A stretch of DNA of 16,692 nucleotides from Nitrospirota bacterium. GTDB lineage: Bacteria > Nitrospirota > Thermodesulfovibrionia > JACRGW01. Positions 1-7,411 of the stretch are shown here, piece after piece. How positions within the stretch are numbered: the first letter of the stretch is position 1; each line of letters begins with the position of its first letter. The notes under the pieces are model-generated. The model was not told the DNA's origin, ran no database searches, and worked only from the letters and a program-made list of their open reading frames with translations. Both the position numbers and the translations under genes were made by a program. The stretch covers positions 1-16,692 of the forward strand of contig JACRGW010000048.1 of assembly GCA_016212195.1 (NCBI GenBank), in the 5' to 3' direction.

Positions 1-1634
1 ATACCGAGATACATCGGTGCAAGGGCTGCGTGTTCCCTGCTGCTTCCCTGTCCATAATTTATACCTCCTATGATGACCTCCCCGCCTGACTCTTTCGCCC
101 TTTTTATAAATTCATGGTCTATCCTCTCGAAGACATATTCAGAGATGGCGGGGATGTTTGACCTGAGAGGGAGGATATTAGAACTTGCAGGCATTATATC
201 GTCGGTTGTTATATTGTCTCCTAACTTTATAAGGACCACTCCTGATATGGTCTCTTCGAGAGGACCTCTTTTGGGGAGGGGTTTTATATTCGGGCCTCTT
301 AAGACCTCTACATCTTCGTGCCTCTCGGCTGGAGGTATTATCATGCTGTCATCTATCAGATATTCATCGGGAATGGAAATCAAAGACGGTTTACCGAGTT
401 CTCTCGGATCTGTAATAACACCTGCTATTGCAGAGGCAGCCGCAACTGCAGGGCTTGCAAGATAAACCCTGTCATCAATTGTCCCGCTCCTTCCAGGGAA
501 ATTCCTGTTAAATGTCCTTATAGATATTCCACCAGTAGGAGGTGCCTGACCCATCCCTATACAGGGACCGCAGGCACTCTCAAGTATCCTTGCACCTGCG
601 TCTATAAGATCAGCAAGTGCACCATTCCTTGCAATCATCTCAAGAACCTGCCTTGATCCAGGACTTATTGTAAGGCTAACAGAGGGATGGACCTTTTCCC
701 CCTTAAGGATCGAAGCAACGAGCATAAGGTCCTCATAAGAGGAATTATTACAACTGCCTATACAGACCTGATCAACAGGTTTACCTGTGATCTCTTTTAC
801 TGAAGAGACATTGTCAGGGCTTGAAGGTTTCGCAATTAATGGCTTAAGTTCAGCAAGGTCAATTTCGATTATCTTACTGTAGGACGCATCTTTATCCGGG
901 CCAAGTAGTATCCAGTCCTTCTCCCTTTTCTGAGCCTTAAGATATAGTCTTGTCTTTTCATCGCTCGGGAATATTGATGTCGTTGCACCGAGTTCTGCAC
1001 CCATATTTGTTATCGTTGCCCTTTCAGGAATTGATAAAGATATAACACCTTCCCCCCCATATTCGAATACCTTACCTACACCACCTTTTACAGTAAGTCT
1101 TCTCAGGAGTTCAAGGATTATATCTTTTGAAGAAACCCAGGGTTTGAGTTTCCCCTTTAGTTTCACAAGCACGACCTCCGGCATTAAAAGATAGAATGGT
1201 CCCCCTGCCATAGCTACAGCAACATCGAGTCCACCTGCCCCTATTGCGACCATCCCCATAGCACCTGCATTAGGTGTATGGCTATCAGAGCCAAGAAGTG
1301 TTTTACCCGGTTTTGCAAATCTCTCAAGGTGGATCTGGTGGCAGATACCATTTCCAGGGCGAGAGAAATAGATACCGTATTTTTCTGCTACTGACTGCAG
1401 GAACCTGTGGTCATTGGCGTTTTCGAAACCTGTCTGGAGTGTGTTATGATCAACATAACTTACCGAGAGTTTTGTCCTTACATTCATGACCCCCATCGCC
1501 TCGAATTCGAGATAGGCCATAGTGCCTGTAGCATCCTGAGTAATGGTCTGGTCTATCCTGATCCCTATCTCTTCCCCTGTTACCATCTTTCCTTCTACAA
1601 GATGTTCCTTTATTATCTTCTCAAAAAGATTCAT
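1..1634 (-). CDS. Aconitate hydratase, Aquifex-type (3' end cut by window)
   Basis: Interconverts citrate and isocitrate through cis-aconitate in the cytoplasm, using a [4Fe-4S] cluster. Reading the complement from the ATG at 1634 gives 544 open codons that run off the left edge. Visible aconitase signatures are GSDSHTPNAG near residue 116, the cluster cysteine C295 in GSCNNSSYED, and C355 and C358 in CGPCIG. Near the cut end are NITTDDIMPA and GGINYGQGSSREHAAL from the swivelling C-terminal domain. The GSDSHTPNAG and GSCNNS spellings and compact length fit the roughly 650-residue Aquifex-type aconitase subfamily better than the 900-residue AcnA type; a homoaconitase or isopropylmalate dehydratase is less likely because the swivel domain is fused. 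No Shine-Dalgarno sequence precedes the ATG. A good promoter ends 7 bases upstream, so the message may be leaderless. It is divergent from the small gene at 1732. Confidence 0.93.
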   Translation of the reverse strand, partial: MNLFEKIIKEHLVEGKMVTGEEIGIRIDQTITQDATGTMAYLEFEAMGVMNVRTKLSVSYVDHNTLQTGFENANDHRFLQSVAEKYGIYFSRPGNGICHQIHLERFAKPGKTLLGSDSHTPNAGAMGMVAIGAGGLDVAVAMAGGPFYLLMPEVVLVKLKGKLKPWVSSKDIILELLRRLTVKGGVGKVFEYGGEGVISLSIPERATITNMGAELGATTSIFPSDEKTRLYLKAQKREKDWILLGPDKDASYSKIIEIDLAELKPLIAKPSSPDNVSSVKEITGKPVDQVCIGSCNNSSYEDLMLVASILKGEKVHPSVSLTISPGSRQVLEMIARNGALADLIDAGARILESACGPCIGMGQAPPTGGISIRTFNRNFPGRSGTIDDRVYLASPAVAAASAIAGVITDPRELGKPSLISIPDEYLIDDSMIIPPAERHEDVEVLRGPNIKPLPKRGPLEETISGVVLIKLGDNITTDDIMPASSNILPLRSNIPAISEYVFERIDHEFIKRAKESGGEVIIGGINYGQGSSREHAALAPMYLG

Positions 1635-1641
1635 GGTATAA

Positions 1642-1670
1642 AGCATATATCTTCAGAGATGATTTGTCAA
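1642..1670 (-). promoter_or_regulatory. Sigma70-type promoter for the aconitase gene
   Basis: On the minus strand, TTGACA (1670 to 1665) is followed by a 17-bp spacer and TATGCT (1647 to 1642). The expected transcription start, about 7 bases further on, falls at about 1635, directly against the ATG at 1634. The -35 box is perfect and the -10 box matches 4 of 6 positions. Confidence 0.6.
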
Positions 1671-1694
1671 TCAGGACATATAATCAATTAATGC

Positions 1695-1723
1695 TTGACA
1701 TAAAGGAATATATATCCTATAAT
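1695..1723 (+). promoter_or_regulatory. Consensus sigma70 promoter for the 1732 gene
   Basis: TTGACA at 1695-1700, a 17-bp spacer and TATAAT at 1718-1723 make a perfect housekeeping promoter. The predicted start at about 1730 lies two bases before the GTG at 1732. It stands back-to-back with the aconitase promoter; the two -35 boxes are 24 bp apart, so a regulator bound between them could act on both. Confidence 0.75.
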
Positions 1724-1731
1724 TCTCCCCA

Positions 1732-2019
1732 GTGGATAAGCTGAAATTTCTTAAGAGGTTCGAAAATACCAGAACCTACCGCCTCCTCGGGCATGAAGAG
1801 CTAAAACTTTATATATTCCTTTTAATGTGCGCTGATGGAATTGAGATAAAAGGAACAATAGATTCGAGATTATTGAGAAGGGTTATGGGAAGAAAGATAA
1901 ACCTTGATAACCTAAAGATAATAGCCTCTAACTTGGAGAGCCTTGGCCTTGCAGAAATAGTTATTCCTGAAGATGAAAAGAAGTTATACTACATCCTCCA
2001 TGAGATAAGGGATGGATAA
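1732..2019 (+). CDS. Small winged-helix-like protein, unknown function
   Basis: A 95-residue protein that I do not recognise. Residues 20-80 look like a winged-helix fold: a helix (EELKLYIFLLMCAD), a basic helix (SRLLRRVMG), a recognition-like helix (LDNLKIIASNLESLGL) and a beta pair (AEIVI and KKLYYIL), so a DNA-binding role is an inference. The start is GTG with no Shine-Dalgarno sequence, chosen because a perfect promoter ends 8 bases upstream; no other good start lies before the internal ATG at residue 32. It overlaps the following GAF gene by 8 bases, so the two are probably translated together and may form a sensor and effector pair. Confidence 0.65.
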   Translation: MDKLKFLKRFENTRTYRLLGHEELKLYIFLLMCADGIEIKGTIDSRLLRRVMGRKINLDNLKIIASNLESLGLAEIVIPEDEKKLYYILHEIRDG

Positions 2020-2515
2020 GGATTTAAAGATGAGAAGGCTTGAGGCCCTTATCATCAAGATGAGGCGCAGGATTATCGAGCTCCGTAATTATAACAGGAT
2101 GATGAAAATCTTAAATTCGATCTCAGATGAGAAATCCTTTGAGAGGGTGCTGAAGGTTCTGAGTGAAGGGTTTAAGATTGATGGCTGTAGCCTCATGGTT
2201 TTTGGAGGTAATAAGTTAGAGACAGTGGCCTTCTATGGGGCGCACCAAACAGCCCAGATCTTAACTGGAAAAGGGACATTATTCTTTAGTGATAAGACCT
2301 TAAAAGACGGAAAAGTTCAAAGAATGAGGACAAATGCAGGAATCCTCCTCTGTCTTCCAATAATAAAAGGGGTAGGGTATACCCTCGGGGTTCTTAACCT
2401 TTACAGGAATTTGGTCTTTTCTGATGAAGCATTCTCAGAAACAGACCAAAGACTCTTCAATGATATTGCCAACCAGATAGGCGTAGCCATAGAAAGAATC
2501 CTCTCTGTCGGCTAA
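2012..2515 (+). CDS. GAF-domain protein
   Basis: A 167-residue protein with a basic N-terminal helix (residues 5-32, rich in Arg and Lys) followed by one GAF domain at about 38-165. The GAF pattern shows in FERVLKVLSEGFKIDGCSLMVF, in CLPIIKGVGYTLGVLNLY, and in the closing helix FNDIANQIGVAIERI. GAF domains bind small ligands or mediate dimerisation; no output domain is present, so it probably acts through a partner, perhaps the winged-helix-like protein it overlaps by 8 bases. The ATG at 2030 (MRRLEALI) has a better spaced AAGGA sequence and could be the true start, which would remove six residues. The ligand cannot be told from sequence. Confidence 0.75.
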   Translation: MDKDLKMRRLEALIIKMRRRIIELRNYNRMMKILNSISDEKSFERVLKVLSEGFKIDGCSLMVFGGNKLETVAFYGAHQTAQILTGKGTLFFSDKTLKDGKVQRMRTNAGILLCLPIIKGVGYTLGVLNLYRNLVFSDEAFSETDQRLFNDIANQIGVAIERILSVG

Positions 2516-2540
2516 CCAAATATTTAACTCTTTCAGCTTA

Positions 2541-2569
2541 TTGACAATCTTTCTCAAAAAGAGTAATTT
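2541..2569 (+). promoter_or_regulatory. Possible promoter for the XRE regulator
   Basis: TTGACA at 2541-2546, a 17-bp spacer and TAATTT at 2564-2569. The -35 box is perfect and the -10 box weak (3 of 6). The predicted start at about 2576 leaves only some 5 bases before the ATG at 2581, the same near-leaderless layout as the two promoters at 1642-1723. Confidence 0.45.
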
Positions 2570-2580
2570 AAAAGTCTATT

Positions 2581-3048
2581 ATGGAGATGACTTTAAAGAA
2601 AGAGATAGGGGAAAGACTGAGGAAGTTAAGGAAGGAGAAGGCATTAACTCAGAAGGAACTATCTAAAAAAGTAGCGGTCGATTATTCCTATATAGGAAAG
2701 ATTGAAAGAGGAGAGCAGCTTCCTTCTATAAAGATGCTAATAAAGCTTTCTGGAATTTTCTCTATACCCATTGGTTATTTCTTTCAGGAAGGCCATATAG
2801 TGGGCCTCCTCGAACATCTTCCGGAGGAGTTGATGGATATCGCTGGAGATAAGAAGAAAAGGATATTCTTAAAGCTCCTTAAAGATATGGATGAAGAAGA
2901 TATATCCCTGATTACAGAAATCCTCAGACTCCTTAAAGAACATAAGAAGACATATCAACAGAGGAGGCTTTTAACAGAGATACCTTTGAGCAGAGTGGCT
3001 GAACAAAGGAGGCCGTATAAGAAAAAAGTATTTAAGGGGTTAAGGTAA
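2581..3048 (+). CDS. XRE-family transcriptional regulator
   Basis: A 155-residue cytoplasmic DNA-binding protein. Residues 6-66 are a classic HTH_3/XRE domain: IGERLRKLRKEKALTQKELS forms the first helices, KVAVDYSYIGKIERGEQLPS covers the recognition helix and the conserved IERGE turn, and IKMLIKLSGIFSIPIGYFF closes the fold. The rest is charged, with an acidic helix (about 95-118) and a very basic tail (RRPYKKKVFKGLR), and has no recognised sensor domain. Targets are unknown; it lies between a small regulator pair and mfd. No good Shine-Dalgarno sequence precedes either the ATG at 2581 or the one at 2587, so the start is uncertain by two residues. Confidence 0.85.
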   Translation: MEMTLKKEIGERLRKLRKEKALTQKELSKKVAVDYSYIGKIERGEQLPSIKMLIKLSGIFSIPIGYFFQEGHIVGLLEHLPEELMDIAGDKKKRIFLKLLKDMDEEDISLITEILRLLKEHKKTYQQRRLLTEIPLSRVAEQRRPYKKKVFKGLR

Positions 3049-3055
3049 GTTTTAA

Positions 3056-3150
3056 ATCCGAAATCCTAAATTCTAAACAATATCAAAATCGAAATGTTCA
3101 AAAAGTTTTGAAATTAGGTCATTTTAAATTGTTTAGGATTTAAATATTAG
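3056..3150. repeat. Long imperfect inverted repeat upstream of mfd
   Basis: An AT-rich imperfect palindrome of roughly 95 bp centred between 3104 and 3105. The core TTCAAAA (3097-3103) pairs with TTTTGAA (3106-3112). Further out, CTAAACAAT (3073-3081) pairs with ATTGTTTAG (3128-3136) around the same centre, and flanking AT-rich sequence continues with mismatches. It fills most of the 155-bp gap before mfd, has no coding potential, and resembles dispersed palindromic elements I recall from genomes of this kind. It could fold as a transcript and act as a bidirectional terminator, but it lacks a clear T-run. Confidence 0.6.
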
Positions 3151-3203
3151 AATTTAGTGCTTTTCCTCGAAATCTCGAATTCTTTTGTTTGTGAATTGAA
3201 GGT

Positions 3204-6200
3204 ATGATCGTTATGGAAGGAATTCTCCTCCCTCTCCTGGATGCTATAAAGAAAGGGGAGAGGAGAATAAGTGTTAAGGGCCTTACGGGTTCTTCTAAGG
3301 CCCTTTTCTTATCGCAGATACCCAAACCCCTTGTGGTAATCACATCCTCACAGGAAGAGGCTGAAAGACTCTACGAGGATCTAAGGTTTTTCAGAAGCCT
3401 TCTCCCTAATACTGATTTCGTCGAGTCCCTCTTTTTCCCTTCACGCGATATTCTTCCTTACGGGATATCAAAACCTGATCCTGAAATCATCGGTGAACGA
3501 ATAAAGATACTTTCTATATTGAATGAGGGGGGGAAATTTAATCTTATCACCCATATAGAAGCGATAATGGGTTTTTTCCCGAAGCAGCGTGATATAAAGA
3601 ATAAAAGTACGATTTTAAGACCTGGGGACTTTATTAACAGAGATACCATAGGAGAAAAATTGATAGGGATTAACTATAGAAGGGTTCCTATGGTGGCTGA
3701 AGCAGGGGAGTTTAGCATAAGAGGGGGGATAATAGATATCTACTCCCCTTATCACCCTAACCCTGTGAGGATAGACCTCTTCGGGGATGAGATAGAGTCA
3801 ATAATGGAATTCGATAAGGGTACCCAGAGGTCAGTTAAGGTCCTGGGTGAAATGATAGTCCTTCCTTTATTAGAAGATACCAGTGATTTAAAGGAGACCT
3901 TTTTCGACTACTTACCCGGGGAGTACCTTGTTGTCCTTGATGAGCCTTTCAGGATTGACGAAAAGATTAAGGATAGAGGCATCAAGATGGAAAAGGGTCA
4001 TTATCTCAGTACTAAGGAAATACATCATAGAGTAACCAGATTCCAGTCAATCATATTGGAGCTCCTTGTGATTTCAGGAAAGGGAAAGATATTTAACTTA
4101 GATACAGAATCGATCGAAGGAAAGGATTTAAAGGGTATAAGTTCGCTTGCTGAGAGACTCAGGGAATGGAGAAGGATATACAAAGTCTTCATTGTATGTA
4201 ATACGACTGGACAGGCAGAAAGACTGAGGGATCTACTTATAGAATATGATGTAGATTCTTATTTACAGTTCACAGATCACAGTTCACAGATCACTATTAC
4301 AGATTCAAATTCCCTCTTCCCTGCAATTCTGATTGGACACCTCTCGAAGGGATTTGTTTTCCCTTCACTCGGCATCGTATTTATAACCGAGGCTGAGATA
4401 TTCGGAGAAAGGCTCAGGCGAAAAGTCCCATCAAAGTCGAGACTTGAAGATTTCCTGAAATCGATAGAAGAGATCCAGGCAGGTGACTATATAGTCCATA
4501 TAGATTATGGAATAGGTCAATATCTTGGGATAAAGAGGTTACGGATAGATGGCTACGAATCCGATTTCCTCCTGATAAATTATGCCGGGGACGATAAACT
4601 CTATCTACCTCTTGACAGGATTGATAGGGTTCAGAGATATGTAGGACCTGAGGGTTCTACACCTGAACTCCACAGGCTTGGGGGAATTTCGTGGCAGAAG
4701 ACAAAGGAGAGAGTAAAGAAGGAAATGGAGGACATGGCAAAGGAATTAATCGATCTCTACGCATCAAGGGAGGTTCTTGAAGGTTATTCCTTTTCACCCG
4801 ATAGTTATCTTCATAAAGAGTTTGATTCCTCATTTGAATATGAAGAGACGCCGGATCAGATAGATGCCATAGAAGATATTAAAAGGGATATGGAAGGAAG
4901 AAAGCCTATGGAACGCCTTATATGCGGAGATGTAGGTTATGGGAAAACAGAGGTGGCAATGAGGGCATCATTCAAGGCTGTCCATGACAGTAAACAGGTG
5001 GCTATACTCGTTCCGACAACTATACTCGCTGAACAGCACTTCCGGACATTCTCTGAAAGGTTCTCAGCCTTTCCTGTAAGAACCGAGGTCCTCAGCAGAT
5101 TCAAGAGTAGAAAAGAACAGAATAAGATCCTTGGTGAACTTGAAGCTGGAACAATCGATATAATTATAGGAACCCACAGACTCCTCCAGAAGGACGTAAA
5201 ATTTAAAGACTTAGGATTGCTGATTATTGATGAAGAGCAGAGATTTGGTGTGAGACATAAAGAGAGGCTCAAGGAATTGAAAAAGAATGTGGATGTACTC
5301 ATACTTACCGCAACGCCCATCCCGAGGACCCTCCATATGGCCCTGTCAAAAGTAAGGGATCTGAGTATAATCAACACACCTCCTGAAGACCGTCTCTCAG
5401 TTAAGACAATCATAACCAGATTTGATAAAAGGGTTATACGAGATGCAATAATGAAGGAACTTGCGAGAGGAGGTCAGGTTTTCTTTGTCCATAACAGAGT
5501 AAAGACCCTCGAAAGGATGTTCGATTACCTTAAGAGGATAGTCCCTGAAGCAAGGAGTGGTATAGCCCACGGACAGATGAAAGAAAAGGACCTCGAGAAG
5601 GTGATGGTCTTGTTTCTGAAAAAAGAGTTGGATCTACTTCTTTGCTCTGCTATTATCGAGTCAGGTCTTGATATACCTTCAACGAATACAATTATTATTA
5701 ACTATGCGAATAGGTTCGGCGTTGCAGATCTATATCAACTGAGGGGAAGGGTGGGAAGGTCAAATAAAAGGGCCTATGCATATTTTTTGATTCCAGGTGT
5801 CCAGGTCCTTACAGGGGATGCAAGAAAGAGACTGAGGGCAATGCAGGAGTTCTCCGAACTCGGTGCAGGGTTTAAAATTGCGTTAAAGGATCTCGAGATA
5901 AGAGGGGCAGGTAATCTCCTCGGTCCTGAGCAGTCAGGTCATATCGCAGCAGTCGGTCTCGACCTCTATATCCAGATGCTTGAAAGGGCTGTACTGAAGA
6001 TCAAGGGTGAGGAGGTCCCTCCATTAGAAGACCCACTTATGGATTTAAAGATCTCTGCCTTCATCCCTGAGGATTATATTCCGGATGTAGCCCAGAGACT
6101 CTATTTTTATAAAAAGATCGCTTCTGTCAGGACAGAGGATGGAATTCAGGATGTTAAAGAAGAACTCAGGGATAGATTCGGTGAAATCCCTGAGGAGACA

Positions 6201-6485
6201 TTAAGACTTCTTGATATTATGGATCTAAAGATTCTCGCAAGGCAATTAAGGGTAAAAAGAATAGAAAAAGGATGGGAGGGGATAAATATTGTTTTTGATG
6301 AAAAGGTTGAAATCACTCCTGATAAGATTCTCAACCTTTTAAAAAGTAGAAATAAATCTATCAGGTTTATCCATGAATATACCATACAGCTTGCTTTAGG
6401 TGATAAGGAGTGGGATAAGGTTTACAGGGAAACGAAAAAGTTCTTGCAAGAAATCCTTGGATGTGTTACAAAAGAAAAATTTTAA
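3204..6485 (+). CDS. mfd: Transcription-repair coupling factor Mfd
   Basis: A 1093-residue ATP-dependent translocase that removes RNA polymerase stalled at DNA lesions and recruits UvrA for excision repair. Domains in order: a UvrB-homology module (about 1-330), the RNA-polymerase-interacting domain (about 420-490, starting near AGDYIVHIDYGIGQYLGI), the RecG-like translocase (about 545-890) and the C-terminal autoinhibitory TRCF domain (about 950-1085). Walker A is GDVGYGKT with K581, the DEEQ box begins at D676, and motif VI is QLRGRVGR at 845-852. Length is slightly short of the E. coli protein, as is common. The ATG at 3204 has a GAAGG sequence close upstream; the ATG at 3213 is possible. 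Residues 355-364 are encoded by a 14-bp tandem repeat. The following lipoprotein gene starts 14 bases after the stop. Confidence 0.97.
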   Translation: MIVMEGILLPLLDAIKKGERRISVKGLTGSSKALFLSQIPKPLVVITSSQEEAERLYEDLRFFRSLLPNTDFVESLFFPSRDILPYGISKPDPEIIGERIKILSILNEGGKFNLITHIEAIMGFFPKQRDIKNKSTILRPGDFINRDTIGEKLIGINYRRVPMVAEAGEFSIRGGIIDIYSPYHPNPVRIDLFGDEIESIMEFDKGTQRSVKVLGEMIVLPLLEDTSDLKETFFDYLPGEYLVVLDEPFRIDEKIKDRGIKMEKGHYLSTKEIHHRVTRFQSIILELLVISGKGKIFNLDTESIEGKDLKGISSLAERLREWRRIYKVFIVCNTTGQAERLRDLLIEYDVDSYLQFTDHSSQITITDSNSLFPAILIGHLSKGFVFPSLGIVFITEAEIFGERLRRKVPSKSRLEDFLKSIEEIQAGDYIVHIDYGIGQYLGIKRLRIDGYESDFLLINYAGDDKLYLPLDRIDRVQRYVGPEGSTPELHRLGGISWQKTKERVKKEMEDMAKELIDLYASREVLEGYSFSPDSYLHKEFDSSFEYEETPDQIDAIEDIKRDMEGRKPMERLICGDVGYGKTEVAMRASFKAVHDSKQVAILVPTTILAEQHFRTFSERFSAFPVRTEVLSRFKSRKEQNKILGELEAGTIDIIIGTHRLLQKDVKFKDLGLLIIDEEQRFGVRHKERLKELKKNVDVLILTATPIPRTLHMALSKVRDLSIINTPPEDRLSVKTIITRFDKRVIRDAIMKELARGGQVFFVHNRVKTLERMFDYLKRIVPEARSGIAHGQMKEKDLEKVMVLFLKKELDLLLCSAIIESGLDIPSTNTIIINYANRFGVADLYQLRGRVGRSNKRAYAYFLIPGVQVLTGDARKRLRAMQEFSELGAGFKIALKDLEIRGAGNLLGPEQSGHIAAVGLDLYIQMLERAVLKIKGEEVPPLEDPLMDLKISAFIPEDYIPDVAQRLYFYKKIASVRTEDGIQDVKEELRDRFGEIPEETLRLLDIMDLKILARQLRVKRIEKGWEGINIVFDEKVEITPDKILNLLKSRNKSIRFIHEYTIQLALGDKEWDKVYRETKKFLQEILGCVTKEKF
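4266..4293 (+). repeat. 14-bp tandem repeat inside mfd
   Basis: Two exact copies of a 14-bp unit (4266-4279 and 4280-4293), each made of the two related heptamers CAGTTCA and CAGATCA. Similar sequence with 7-base spacing continues to about 4307. It encodes part of residues 355-364 (QFTDHSSQIT), in the variable stretch before the polymerase-interacting domain. Being a multiple of seven, gain or loss of one heptamer would shift the frame, whereas loss of one 14-bp unit would also do so; the present copy number keeps mfd open. Confidence 0.8.
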
Positions 6486-6499
6486 ATTTGGGAGGAATA

Positions 6500-7351
6500 A
6501 TGAAAAAGGTAGTATTTGTAATTGTTATAGCACTACTTTTAGGTTGTGCAAAGGATAAAGGAGAGGTTCTTGCTAAATTTAAGGGAGGCAAGGTAACGTC
6601 TGATGAATATAAGAAGGAAATCAGCAAGGTACCCGATTTTGCTAAGGGTATATTCGAAAGTGCTGAAGGTAAAAGGAGGTTTCTCGAAGACCTGATAAGT
6701 CGTGAACTTATATACCTTGATGCCAAGAAAAAGAAGATCGATAAAGATAAAGAGTATCTCGACATGATCGAGAGGTTTAAGAGGGATGCACTTCTTGAGA
6801 TCCTACTTAAGAGAGAAGTAGAAGATAAGGCCAAGGTCGATGAGTCAGAGCTAAAGGCATATTATGATTCCAATCCCGAGGAGTTCAGACTGAACGAGGA
6901 GGTGCGTGTAAGTCATATTCTTGTTAAGACTGATGCCGAAGCCAGAGATGTTATTAATAGACTTAAAGGGGGGACTGATTTTGGTAAACTCGCAATGGAG
7001 TTATCCCAGGACCCCGCCTCTGCAAAGAAGGGAGGAGAATTAGGGTATTTTAAGAGAGGAAAGATGGTTCCGGAATTCGAGAGAGTCGCCTTCAAACTGA
7101 AGCAGGGAGAAATCAGTGAACCGGTGAAGACAAATTTCGGTTATCACATAATAAAACTCACAGGAAGAAAACAGGGTCAGTTAGTTGAATATGCAAAGGT
7201 AACAGAGGTCCTCCGTCAGCGGCTTCTTAGAGAAAAACAGAAGAAGATATTCGAAGAATGGGTGGCAGGTCTTAAAAAGGATGCCAAGATAGATATTAAT
7301 GAGAAAGCCTTCAAATCCTTGACTGGAGAAAAGAAGGAGTCACCGAAATAA
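6500..7351 (+). CDS. Parvulin-type peptidyl-prolyl isomerase, lipoprotein
   Basis: A 283-residue foldase for exported proteins, of the PrsA/SurA kind. The start at 6500 is preferred over an upstream start inside mfd because GGGAGG lies just before it and because it gives a clean lipoprotein signal, MKKVVFVIVIALLLGC, with the lipid-bearing cysteine at residue 16. A helical SurA_N-like region follows (about 25-120: SDEYKKEI, SRELIYLDAKKKKID). The PpiC domain covers about 135-228, with VRVSHILVK, GELGYFKRGKMVPEFE and FGYHIIKLTGRK. The C-terminal helix returns to the chaperone region. The protein should be anchored to a membrane facing the periplasm. It follows mfd by 14 bases and is probably cotranscribed with it. 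The exact ortholog group cannot be assigned. Confidence 0.9.
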   Translation: MKKVVFVIVIALLLGCAKDKGEVLAKFKGGKVTSDEYKKEISKVPDFAKGIFESAEGKRRFLEDLISRELIYLDAKKKKIDKDKEYLDMIERFKRDALLEILLKREVEDKAKVDESELKAYYDSNPEEFRLNEEVRVSHILVKTDAEARDVINRLKGGTDFGKLAMELSQDPASAKKGGELGYFKRGKMVPEFERVAFKLKQGEISEPVKTNFGYHIIKLTGRKQGQLVEYAKVTEVLRQRLLREKQKKIFEEWVAGLKKDAKIDINEKAFKSLTGEKKESPK

Positions 7352-7411
7352 GAAACCAGATGAGGATAGTTTTTTAAAACACCTCATATGTTTTGGATTC
7401 GCAGTTAAACG

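Noticed and set aside
70..656. Plus-strand open frames at 70-465 and 318-656
   Set aside because: They lie antisense to the well-conserved aconitase frame, which shows all three cluster cysteines; their translations resemble no protein and have no ribosome-binding sites.
4937..5413. Long minus-strand frame of 158 codons within mfd
   Set aside because: It is opposite the conserved translocase motifs of mfd and is Ser/Leu-rich as expected for the complement of this codon use.
6461..6499. Upstream start for the PPIase inside the end of mfd
   Set aside because: It would put a charged 13-residue extension before a clear lipoprotein signal; GGGAGG marks the ATG at 6500.
7358..7387. Terminator after the PPIase gene (ATGAGG and CCTCAT)
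   Set aside because: The six-pair stem has a long loop and its T-run lies inside the loop, not after the stem.
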